Below, in pieces: positions 33,064 through 40,544 of a DNA stretch of 64,000 nucleotides. Each line of letters starts with the position of its first letter. Positions within the stretch are counted from its first letter, which is position 1. The notes under the pieces were generated by a model, which saw only the letters and a list, made by a program, of their open reading frames with translations, ran no database searches and was not told the origin of the DNA. The translations under genes were made by a program, and so were the position numbers. This DNA comes from SKLM01 sp964450435 (GTDB lineage: Bacteria; Chloroflexota; Anaerolineae; B4-G1), in NCBI GenBank assembly GCA_964450435.1, contig CAYVCX010000009.1:1-64000 (forward strand), in the 5' to 3' direction.

Positions 33064-34029
33064 ATGGCCACAAACCTGCTCATCGCGTTCCTCGGTGCGG
33101 CAGGCGTCTTCGCTGCCGTGGTTGCCCTCTCGTCACCGCCCAGAGCGAGCCTGGAGGATGTAGGCGGACTGCTGGAGGAGGAGAGGGGCCCGCTGGAGCG
33201 CCTGGAACGGAAGCTGCGACAAGCGGATCTCGAGGTGGCCGCGGGGGAGTTTCTCCGCACCTCAGCGCTTCTGGGGCTGGCGCTTGGTGCAGTCGCCTAT
33301 CTCCTGACGAGAACGCTCACGCCCGTGGTGTTGGCGTTCGGGATGGGAGCGCTCGGATACTACGCCTACCTGACCGACCGACGCGATCGACGGCGGCAGG
33401 CGTATCAGGACTCCCTGGTTGAGATAATCGGTCTATTGGTAGAGGGATTCGAGGCAGGAAACACGCTTCAGGCCGCCTTCGAGACCGTGGCCGAGTACGG
33501 CCCGGACCTCGCCAGGCAGGACTGGGTCCAGGTGTGCTCCAAGATTCAGACCGGCGTGCCCATCCGGGAGGCCTTGATGGATGTGGCCCGCCTGCGCGGC
33601 GATCCCATCCTGGACACCATCGTGCAGACGCTGATCGTGGTCAAACAGCAGGGTGGCCGCCTGTCAGCGGCCCTCGAAGGGCTGGAAGAGACCGTGCGGG
33701 AGCGGGTGCAGATACGACAACGGATCCGCGCGGAGCAGAGCCAGCCGCTGTGGGAGCTCAGACTGGTCTCCGCCCTCCCCTTCTTGGTCGTGCCCATCCT
33801 GCGGGCCACGGCGGACGAGTACGTCGCATTCTGGCAGACTCCTTTGGGGGAGATGTCCCTGCTCTTGTCCTGGAGCCTGACCATCGCCGGATACTACGTC
33901 GCCCAGCGGTACATCACCTCCATCACCCAGGTCGAGGAGTCGTTCGGCGTGGACGAGAGAGAGGCGGAGCGCGAACTCCACGAAGGGCTGCCGATCGGCA
34001 CCTCTTCTTCGGATGAAAGGCAAGACTGA
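33064..34029 (+). CDS. tadB: TadB inner-membrane platform protein, cluster 1
   Basis: The protein has 321 aa. An N-terminal membrane helix (about 4-24), a pair of helices (about 75-105), the type II secretion F domain (EIIGLLVEGFEAGNTLQAAFE, then VVKQQGGRLSAALEGLEETV) and two C-terminal membrane helices are in the TadB order. It forms the membrane platform with TadC on which the CpaF ATPase acts. It starts 4 bp after the Bfd-like gene. Confidence 0.9.
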   Translation: MATNLLIAFLGAAGVFAAVVALSSPPRASLEDVGGLLEEERGPLERLERKLRQADLEVAAGEFLRTSALLGLALGAVAYLLTRTLTPVVLAFGMGALGYYAYLTDRRDRRRQAYQDSLVEIIGLLVEGFEAGNTLQAAFETVAEYGPDLARQDWVQVCSKIQTGVPIREALMDVARLRGDPILDTIVQTLIVVKQQGGRLSAALEGLEETVRERVQIRQRIRAEQSQPLWELRLVSALPFLVVPILRATADEYVAFWQTPLGEMSLLLSWSLTIAGYYVAQRYITSITQVEESFGVDEREAERELHEGLPIGTSSSDERQD

Positions 34030-34054
34030 AACAGCGCTTGAAGGAGGCTCTCGA

Positions 34055-34963
34055 GTGGCAGCGAACATCATCATCGCATTCATAGGGGCTGTCGGCGTGG
34101 CGATTCTGGTGTCAGGCGCGATCTATCCCCTGCGCCGGAAGCTCAGGAGCGAGGGGTCCGACCTGGCGGGCCTGGACGCCGTCGAGCGGATGAGCCGAGG
34201 AGAGGAACTGGAGACCGTCCCGCCGCTGGTCGATCGCGTGGTCGGACCCGTGCTCCGCGACCTGGTCGGCTTCATGCAGGGCGACGAGAGGGAGAGAGCA
34301 GAGCTGGCAAAGCGCCTGCAGCGCTCGGGATGGCGCTACCCAAGCGTCGGCGACTTCTACGCCCAGAAGATCATGACCGCCGCCGTCTTCTTCCTGGGCG
34401 GCGCCGGGGGTCTGGCCATCCTAGGGAACCCGGCCCTGTTCTTCGTGCCCCTGGCGCTCGGGGTTCTGGGCCTCTACATCCCAAACCGGGAGCTGGGTCA
34501 GGCCTTGACGAGGCGCCGCGAGGCCCTCTACATCGAGATGGCCTTCACCCTCGATCGGCTGGCGGTCCTGATGCAGGCCGGGCTGGCGTTCCAGCAGGCT
34601 CTGGTGGAGCTCTCTCGAGCCCCGGGGAAGGGGATCTTCCTGTCCAGTCTCCGCCAAGCGGTGACGCAGATCGGGCTGGGCAGCCCCGTCCCCCGGGCCC
34701 TGGCGACGATGCAGGACACCCTCCCCCAGGAGGCCGAGCTTGACAAGTTTGTCGAGCGCGCCCGCAAGGGCGGCCCCATGTCCGACGCCCTGGTGTCGCA
34801 GGCCAAGTTGATGCGCCGCCGGGTGGAGCACAAGCTGCTGGCCAAGGGATTGCGCAGCACGCTAATGATAACGACCGTGGGCGGGGTGTTCATCCTGCCC
34901 GCGCTGGCACTGCAGGTGGTGGGCCCGCCGCTTGTGTTGGCCATGCGGATCTTCCAGTTTTAG
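34055..34963 (+). CDS. tadC: TadC inner-membrane platform protein, cluster 1
   Basis: The protein has 302 aa from the GTG at 34055 with GGAGG 7 nt upstream; the first residues (AANIIIAFIGAVG) mirror the TadB start, which supports this choice over an in-frame ATG at 34013. A T2SF domain (EMAFTLDRLAVLMQAGLAFQ) is flanked by membrane helices at about 3-25, 108-145 and at the C-terminus. It pairs with TadB as the pilus assembly platform. Confidence 0.9.
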   Translation: MAANIIIAFIGAVGVAILVSGAIYPLRRKLRSEGSDLAGLDAVERMSRGEELETVPPLVDRVVGPVLRDLVGFMQGDERERAELAKRLQRSGWRYPSVGDFYAQKIMTAAVFFLGGAGGLAILGNPALFFVPLALGVLGLYIPNRELGQALTRRREALYIEMAFTLDRLAVLMQAGLAFQQALVELSRAPGKGIFLSSLRQAVTQIGLGSPVPRALATMQDTLPQEAELDKFVERARKGGPMSDALVSQAKLMRRRVEHKLLAKGLRSTLMITTVGGVFILPALALQVVGPPLVLAMRIFQF

Positions 34964-35036
34964 CAAACGTGGATACGCCATCGGTGTGTCCGGTATGGCT
35001 TTGTTCTCTGTATCAGACCTACAAGGAGGTGCTGAC

Positions 35037-35192
35037 ATGTTGGGCGAATTCGTTCGAGACACGCGTGGGGCGAGCCTGTGGGAGTACGCGCTCCTGATCA
35101 TCATCGGGCTGGGCATCTTCGGCGCCCTGGTGGCGTTCCGGGATCGCATCCGCGACGTCTTTCAACAGGCCACCGGGAGCCTGACGTGGTAG
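35037..35192 (+). CDS. flp: Flp-type pilin, cluster 1
   Basis: The protein has 51 aa and a strong AAGGAGGTG site. A short basic leader ends in Gly; processing after it gives ASLWEYALLIIIGLGIFG with Glu at +5 and Tyr at +6, the Flp signature, followed by a hydrophobic helix and a short polar tail. Cleavage would be by the A24 prepilin peptidase encoded at 38808. It is the probable major subunit of pilus 1. Confidence 0.88.
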   Translation: MLGEFVRDTRGASLWEYALLIIIGLGIFGALVAFRDRIRDVFQQATGSLTW

Positions 35193-35235
35193 AGAAGCTC
35201 CGACCTGGTTGCGAGGTGATGATCGGTAGCCTCAG

Positions 35236-35748
35236 ATGCGTCGTCTGGCGGCTCTTCTCCTAGCCATCGCCAAAGTCATGGTAGAGAAAGACCCGATGCC
35301 CAATAGCCAGCGGAAGAAGCGGCAGCGACGGATGTCGTCGGACCACCAGGGAGCAGGGCTGTATGAATACGCCCTGACGATGTTCGTCCTCTTCGGCTTG
35401 CTGTTTGCGATCATCCAGCTGTCCTGGTGGTGGTGGACGCAGATGATCACCTCGACAGCCATTCACGACGGCGTTCGTACGGCCGCCGCCCGCCACGGCA
35501 ATCTCTCGGACGGGCGGGCGGTGTTCTACGAACGGCTGCGCTGGGCGCTGGGGAGGGCCAGGGCCCACCAGATTCGCGCGGGAACCGCCATGTGGGAAGA
35601 CCCTGTGCGTCGATCGATACGAGGACAGGTTGACGTCCTGCAGTCCTTCAGTGTGCCGTTCATAGGAGATGCATCCGGGGAGGTTCAAGTGGCCAGTTTC
35701 CAGCGGCGGTGGCAGTTCTACGGCGGCCGACCCACGGCTTGGGAATAG
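35236..35748 (+). CDS. tadE: TadE-type pseudopilin, cluster 1
   Basis: The protein has 170 aa as drawn; internal ATGs at 35278 and 35296 are possible starts because no site is strong. A prepilin-like segment QG/AGLYEYALTMFVLFG gives Glu at +5 after cleavage, then a membrane helix and a 120-residue soluble domain. TadE proteins are minor pilins needed for Flp fibre formation. Confidence 0.75.
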   Translation: MRRLAALLLAIAKVMVEKDPMPNSQRKKRQRRMSSDHQGAGLYEYALTMFVLFGLLFAIIQLSWWWWTQMITSTAIHDGVRTAAARHGNLSDGRAVFYERLRWALGRARAHQIRAGTAMWEDPVRRSIRGQVDVLQSFSVPFIGDASGEVQVASFQRRWQFYGGRPTAWE

Positions 35749-35751
35749 AAT

Positions 35752-36267
35752 ATGAAAGGCATGGTAACCCCCCATCACCTCCCAGCCTCCGACCCACTGG
35801 GCGCTCAGGGACGGGACAAGGCAGCAAGGACCCCGCGCCTGACCGAGGACCATGCGGGACAGGCTCTGTTTGAGACGGCCTTGGTCCTGCCCGTGCTTGT
35901 GGTCATGATGGTGGGTGTGATTCTCTTCGGGCCCCTGGTCTATACACGCCTGGCCGTGGATGCGGCAAGCTACGACTGCGTGACAGCAGCCGCCCAGGCC
36001 GTCAGTCGCCAGAGCCAGGCCGTCTACCAGGGAAGACTGGCCGCCAAGGCCACCATTCATGGCTTCCGGCTCAATCCGAGTCATTCGTCGGTCTTCATGT
36101 GGAGCACGGAGCGCTGGGGGCCAGGAGCGCAGGTCGTGTGCCGGGTGGATTACGGCTTCAAGGCCGCCCGGATCCCTGGGGCATCAGTCCTCTTCTCAGG
36201 CGGCGACGTCCTGGTGAGAGGCGAGACGGCCCTAGCGATCGAGACCCACAAGAGCGACTGGTGGTGA
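35752..36267 (+). CDS. TadE-type pseudopilin, cluster 1, second copy
   Basis: The protein has 171 aa. After a 36-residue polar N-terminus, HAG/QALFETALVLPVLVV places Glu at +5 and starts the membrane helix. The soluble part contains two Cys (YDCVTAAA, VVCRVDYG) that could form a disulfide outside the cell. It lies 3 bp after the first TadE gene, so the two probably act together at the pilus tip or base. Confidence 0.75.
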   Translation: MKGMVTPHHLPASDPLGAQGRDKAARTPRLTEDHAGQALFETALVLPVLVVMMVGVILFGPLVYTRLAVDAASYDCVTAAAQAVSRQSQAVYQGRLAAKATIHGFRLNPSHSSVFMWSTERWGPGAQVVCRVDYGFKAARIPGASVLFSGGDVLVRGETALAIETHKSDWW

Positions 36268-36277
36268 GGAGGCGAGC

Positions 36278-36706
36278 GTGAACACACGTGACCGCGGACA
36301 GGCCCTGTTTCAGACCGCCTTGTTCCTGCCGCTGCTGGTGGCCATGGTCGGGTTGGTCGTGGACGGCGGTCTGATCCTGGCCAACTACCGGCGCGCTCAG
36401 ATCGCCGCCGACACGGCGGCCCACGCCGCCAGCCATCAGATCAGCATCGAGGTGTTCGTGGAGAGCAACCAGGTGGTGCTGTCGGCCGTAGCCATGGAGG
36501 AAGCCATCAAGTACGCCCGATCCAACTCCCATGGGGAGCTGGTGATCAACACCATCAGCATCCTCAATGAGGGCCGCCTGGTGCGGGTGGTAGGAGAGGC
36601 CAGATTGCCCACGGCGTTCTTGCGATTGGTGGGGATTCCCGAGGTGAGCGTCAGAGTCGTCGGGGAGGCTTACCCAGCGTACGGTATCGATGAGGAGTGG
36701 CAGTAG
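36278..36706 (+). CDS. TadG/TadE-like minor pseudopilin without Glu5, cluster 1
   Basis: The protein has 142 aa, with a GTG start behind GAGGAGG. RDRG/QALFQTALFLPLLVAMVGL resembles the other pseudopilins, but Gln replaces Glu at +5, a residue needed for normal pilin packing. GLVVDGGLILANYRRAQIAADTAA is typical of TadG-like N-termini (Flp assembly, TadG domain). It probably stays at the membrane or caps the fibre. Confidence 0.72.
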   Translation: MNTRDRGQALFQTALFLPLLVAMVGLVVDGGLILANYRRAQIAADTAAHAASHQISIEVFVESNQVVLSAVAMEEAIKYARSNSHGELVINTISILNEGRLVRVVGEARLPTAFLRLVGIPEVSVRVVGEAYPAYGIDEEWQ

Positions 36707-36715
36707 GGGAGAAGC

Positions 36716-37546
36716 ATGCTGCTGAAAGACCTGTTCGTGAGAGAAGACAGACGCCGCAGTCGCAGCCGCCCGACGCTTCTGGCGTGGATCGCGCTATCGG
36801 TCCTCGGGGTGCTGGGCGCTGGAGCCACCATCCTGGGCGGCCGCACGCTTTCGACCAGCGGACCGGTGGAGTCGATGAAGCCCATCGCCACGTCGAGTCC
36901 GGAGTCTACTCCATTGCCAGCGGCGGCGACAGCCACGGTCACGCCCATCGGCGGCTGTCCGGACGACCCGTCGCAGTGGCGCATAGTCGCATATCAGCTC
37001 CCCGCCAGCGACAGAGATCTCTACCAGCTCGATCCATCGTGCGTGATGGAGGAGGTGGAGGCTGCCTACGCGGCCTACCTCGACGCGCGAGCCATCGGGG
37101 GCCGCTACTGGATGGAACGGGCTCAATACATCTCGGATCGACCATTCACCGCTCCCCTGAGCGGCGAGAAGAGGGAACTCGACAGCCAGAACGGCCGCGC
37201 AGGCGCTTCATACTGCATCGAGGAGCGGGGGCCACATGGCGCTCCCAAGACCAGCGACGACTACCATATCGTGTTCTACACCATCTCCCAGGAAGGTACG
37301 GCCGCCTTGATGGTGGTCAGCCGGGGGGAGCCGAGCACGACACACGTGTACGAGTGTGGGACGGACAACCTGGTCCAGGAAATCCCCGACGACGGGATGA
37401 TCGGAGTCGTCTACTGGCCCATGATCTACGAAGAGGGCCGCTGGCTTCGCGGGCGCCGGCCCGATGTGACCGCCAGGATGCCAGCAGATGGCGTTGACCC
37501 TGCGGCCATGGAGGATGCGGTCCTGCGCGCCCAAGGGCGCCGGTAG
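36716..37546 (+). CDS. Membrane-anchored protein, possible NTF2-fold (VirB8/TcpC-like) component
   Basis: The protein has 276 aa with GGGGAG upstream. A basic N-terminus, one membrane helix (about 22-42) and a Thr/Pro/Ser-rich stalk lead to an extracytoplasmic domain whose start, EEVEAAYAAYLDARA, has the helix pattern of NTF2-like folds used by VirB8 and TcpC. Cys pairs could form disulfides. Its place between pilus genes and T4SS genes fits a VirB8-like scaffold, but sequence evidence for that fold is weak. Confidence 0.5.
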   Translation: MLLKDLFVREDRRRSRSRPTLLAWIALSVLGVLGAGATILGGRTLSTSGPVESMKPIATSSPESTPLPAAATATVTPIGGCPDDPSQWRIVAYQLPASDRDLYQLDPSCVMEEVEAAYAAYLDARAIGGRYWMERAQYISDRPFTAPLSGEKRELDSQNGRAGASYCIEERGPHGAPKTSDDYHIVFYTISQEGTAALMVVSRGEPSTTHVYECGTDNLVQEIPDDGMIGVVYWPMIYEEGRWLRGRRPDVTARMPADGVDPAAMEDAVLRAQGRR

Positions 37547-37557
37547 GAGGAGCGAAT

Positions 37558-38805
37558 ATGCACAGAAAGAGCCTGCCTTGGGCGGCATCAGTGACCGGGG
37601 TCAGCACTGCGCTCCTGTTAATTTCTCTCTTGACAGCTCGCACCGCAACCGTTCTGTCTCAGTCGCAGCCCATGTGCGGAGAAGGCTGCTACTGCGCCGA
37701 GACCGAGGTGACGGGCGGCGGGGTCACCATCTGCACCCGATGTGAGTGCCCGGGCGGAACCACCCCGGGTCCGGAGACACCCGGCCCCTCCACCCCCGTC
37801 CCCTGGACGCCCGCCCCGACGGTCACGCCCCTGCCCAGCAACGCTCAGGAAGTCTGCTGGGCCGCCAATTGCCCGCCCGGGCAGAGCCGCCTGACGCATT
37901 TCACCTTCGACGCCTACGGGGCTTTGGTCAACACGTTCTACATCGAGGGCTGCTGCGGGCCCTCCTGTCCGTGCCCTCAAGACCCCACCCACGAGGAACC
38001 CGTCACCGTGCCCGGCGACCACGTGCAGGGGACCGAGTATGGCGCGTGTGTGTCGCTGAGCCTGCCGGTGTGGTACGTCGACCGGAGACCCTACCCCCGC
38101 GGTATGGTCCAGGTGCCGAACATGCTCTCGGTGGTCGATCTGCCCGCGGCCGAAGCGTGGAGCGGGGCAGTGGACCCTGACGGCAGCGCCTGCCACTGCC
38201 GTGCTGACGGCTCGTGCGCAGAGGACGCCCCCGCCGAAGGCACGCTGTGCGACTTCAGGCTGGGCCTGAGAACCGTTCCCAGCAATCAGGCACCGAGCTG
38301 GGTTTGCGAGGACTCGGGAAAGGGGACGGCCTTCGAGATCACCTGCACATGGCCGCATTCGTCCGCCGGAAAGGCCTACGAGGGCAAAGGGCTCGGTTGC
38401 GAGGCGCTACCGGCCTTCAGGGTCACGGCCTCCCTCCCCTACTGGTGGTACATCGGGCGCCAGTGGCACGTGTGGGAACAGGTCGGAGAGAACTGCAGTT
38501 GCGTCTGCAAGGTCTGTGAGGACCCTCGGGGGTGCGCCGACCAGTGCGACTGTCACGGTGACGGCAGTCTGTGCATCCACGACGACGAGTTCTGCGACAG
38601 AGATTGCGAGCCCGTCTACGGCTGGGTCCAGCAAGGGCCCAACTGGGAGCTGCTCGACCTGAGGGACTACGGTCATCCGACCCCCTACATGGTCAACGGC
38701 AACGTCCAGCTGGTCGACTCCCGTGCGTGCGGGCCCCACCCAGTCGGGTCGATCTGGGTACCAATCATCGAGGTTCAGGGTGTCATATCGAATCCCAAGG
38801 AGTAG
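37558..38805 (+). CDS. Secreted cysteine-rich protein
   Basis: The protein has 415 aa with a GGAGGAGC site and a signal peptide (membrane core about 10-26, then TATVLSQSQ). The mature chain has more than 30 Cys, in clusters such as CGEGCYC, CTRCECPGG, CGPSCPCP and CSCVCKVC, with a short Thr/Pro linker after the first. Many disulfides are expected outside the cell. There is no known domain. Encoded between pilus and T4SS genes, it may be a pilus-associated adhesin or surface protein. Confidence 0.65.
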   Translation: MHRKSLPWAASVTGVSTALLLISLLTARTATVLSQSQPMCGEGCYCAETEVTGGGVTICTRCECPGGTTPGPETPGPSTPVPWTPAPTVTPLPSNAQEVCWAANCPPGQSRLTHFTFDAYGALVNTFYIEGCCGPSCPCPQDPTHEEPVTVPGDHVQGTEYGACVSLSLPVWYVDRRPYPRGMVQVPNMLSVVDLPAAEAWSGAVDPDGSACHCRADGSCAEDAPAEGTLCDFRLGLRTVPSNQAPSWVCEDSGKGTAFEITCTWPHSSAGKAYEGKGLGCEALPAFRVTASLPYWWYIGRQWHVWEQVGENCSCVCKVCEDPRGCADQCDCHGDGSLCIHDDEFCDRDCEPVYGWVQQGPNWELLDLRDYGHPTPYMVNGNVQLVDSRACGPHPVGSIWVPIIEVQGVISNPKE

Positions 38806-38807
38806 CC

Positions 38808-39293
38808 GTGTCCGCTGCTGGCAGCATCGCATTGACCATCTTCCTGCTCGTGGCCGCCCTGTGCGACCTCAGGACGCTGCACGTCCCCAACTGGCTGACG
38901 CTACCGGCACTTGTCGGAGTGCTGGGCTGGCAAGTCTGCCACTTCGACCTCGCCTTTGTCCCGTTCTGGATCGGGTGCCTCCTCGCCTGGCACCTCAACG
39001 CCGTGGGCGGTGGAGACGCGAAGGTCCTGATGGTCCTGTTCGGCCTCTTCCCGGACGCGACGCTGGTCTACGTGTTCCTGGTCGTAGCCGGTGTGGCACT
39101 CGTGGCGCTGCTGGGGATTCGATACGCCCGAGCGGGCAGCCTCTGTGTCCTGGTAAACCGCATCATCTGCCAGGCATCGAGGCTCGATTTCTTCCCCACG
39201 TCAGAGCAGATGGAGATGAGTGGCGAACCGTTCACGTTTTTCATCTCTCTGGCCGGGATCGCATACATCTGGGGGTTCGCCGCTGGGGTATGA
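38808..39293 (+). CDS. A24 prepilin peptidase (TadV/CpaA-type), cluster 1
   Basis: The protein has 161 aa, with a GTG start 5 nt after AAGGAG. It is a short, methylase-free type IV prepilin peptidase. The two catalytic Asp are in CDLRTLHVPNW near residue 19 and in GGGDAKV (the GxGD motif). Several membrane helices are present. It should cleave the Flp and TadE leaders upstream. The next gene follows after 6 bp. Confidence 0.88.
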   Translation: MSAAGSIALTIFLLVAALCDLRTLHVPNWLTLPALVGVLGWQVCHFDLAFVPFWIGCLLAWHLNAVGGGDAKVLMVLFGLFPDATLVYVFLVVAGVALVALLGIRYARAGSLCVLVNRIICQASRLDFFPTSEQMEMSGEPFTFFISLAGIAYIWGFAAGV

Positions 39294-39299
39294 CCGCCG

Positions 39300-39794
39300 A
39301 TGGAGAGCATCGCCGCTGTGGTCGCCGACGTCCTGTCCGTCCTGGGAGCCCTGGTCTCCGCCTATCTGTCAGTGGGGATCGTCCTGGCGTTTGTGAAAGG
39401 CCAGGTCGACACCATGACGAACCGACCCGCAGCCCGGGATATCGCCAGACGCATTATGCTGCTGAGTGTCTGCGTGGCCTTCGTGGCCCTGGCGCAGACG
39501 CTCTCGGGCGACGTCGCCCGCCTGGCGGGCCGCAGCATCGACAGCGCCGCGGGGATGCGCCAGGCCTATCTGAGGATCGCCCAGTACTTCCTGGACATCG
39601 CCATCGGCACGGCGGCCGTCCTGTTGGCCGTCGGCATCGCCACCGGGTTCCTGGGCGGGCAGTTGGCCGCGCTCACCGGCGCAGCGTTTCAACTCTCGGA
39701 GGCCGTCGCCAAGGTTCTCATTCTCACCGCGCTGGCCGTCGGGGCGTTTCTCACGATCAGCATGTCGCGTGTCATCATCGGAGCTCTAAGCTGA
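39300..39794 (+). CDS. VirB2/TrbC-like small membrane protein A
   Basis: The protein has 164 aa with about four membrane helices and no clear signal peptide. The segment AVLLAVGIATGFLGGQL is nearly repeated in the next gene product (AILMAVGIATGFVGGQF), so the two are paralogues. Paired hydrophobic helices around a small Gly-rich turn fit VirB2/TrbC pilin-like proteins, although this one has an extra N-terminal helix pair. It stands directly before VirB6, as VirB2 does in many T4SS. Confidence 0.5.
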   Translation: MESIAAVVADVLSVLGALVSAYLSVGIVLAFVKGQVDTMTNRPAARDIARRIMLLSVCVAFVALAQTLSGDVARLAGRSIDSAAGMRQAYLRIAQYFLDIAIGTAAVLLAVGIATGFLGGQLAALTGAAFQLSEAVAKVLILTALAVGAFLTISMSRVIIGALS

Positions 39795-39813
39795 GGGAGT
39801 AAGGAGCAGTGCC

Positions 39814-40440
39814 ATGAACAACAGATCGACGCCAAGAACGAAAACGCGAATGGATGGCCGAAAGCCAATTCTGGTGACGGCGGCCTGGGCCCTGTTGACG
39901 ACGTCCTCGATGATGGCACACACGCTTTGCCTCAGGCGGATGGACAGGCCCAGCGCTGGCATCTTCATCGGATTCCGCGTCGCTGAGGCGGCGATAGGGG
40001 TGCTTCTGACAGCCCCGCTGGCCGCAGGCAGACGGCCATCGAAGCTCCTGTGGGCCGTAGCGCGGGGACTGTTGATAGCCACTGTGGCCATCGGTATGCT
40101 CGCCCCCGCCAGTGCCCACGCCCAGGAGCCCCCACCCGATGGGACCGGCCGCACTGGCGGCGGCGAGATCGTCGAGGCACTGAAGAACATCGCGCAGGTC
40201 GTGATCGACATATTCATCGGCATCGCGGCCATCCTGATGGCCGTGGGCATCGCCACCGGATTCGTCGGGGGACAGTTCATGGTCACCGTGGGGCAGCCCT
40301 ACGGCCTGAGCCAGGCCTGGGTGAAAGTGATCGCCGTGGTCCTCCTGGGCATCGGCGCCATGCTCACCATCGTGATCGCCAACACGATCATCGACATCAT
40401 GGCACACCTGGTCCCGCCCACAGTGATCCCAACGGTATGA
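39814..40440 (+). CDS. VirB2/TrbC-like protein B with internal signal-like segment
   Basis: The protein has 208 aa with AAGGAG 7 nt before the ATG. A long N-terminal part with hydrophobic stretches ends in GMLAPASAHAQ, an apparent signal-peptidase site near residue 97. The mature 110 residues consist of two hydrophobic helices (IGIAAILMAVGIATGF and IAVVLLGIGAMLTIVI), the usual plan of VirB2/TrbC. The 90-residue pro-segment is longer than usual. It is a paralogue of the previous gene product and probably a T4SS pilin or channel subunit. Confidence 0.58.
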   Translation: MNNRSTPRTKTRMDGRKPILVTAAWALLTTSSMMAHTLCLRRMDRPSAGIFIGFRVAEAAIGVLLTAPLAAGRRPSKLLWAVARGLLIATVAIGMLAPASAHAQEPPPDGTGRTGGGEIVEALKNIAQVVIDIFIGIAAILMAVGIATGFVGGQFMVTVGQPYGLSQAWVKVIAVVLLGIGAMLTIVIANTIIDIMAHLVPPTVIPTV

Positions 40441-40544
40441 CACGATAGGAAGAGGCCAGCCGTCTGTCTCACGATGTTCTTGTACCCGAATCGTCGGCGG
40501 GACACGCGGACGAGACAGAGCCGCAAGAGAACAAGGTGAAGTCG

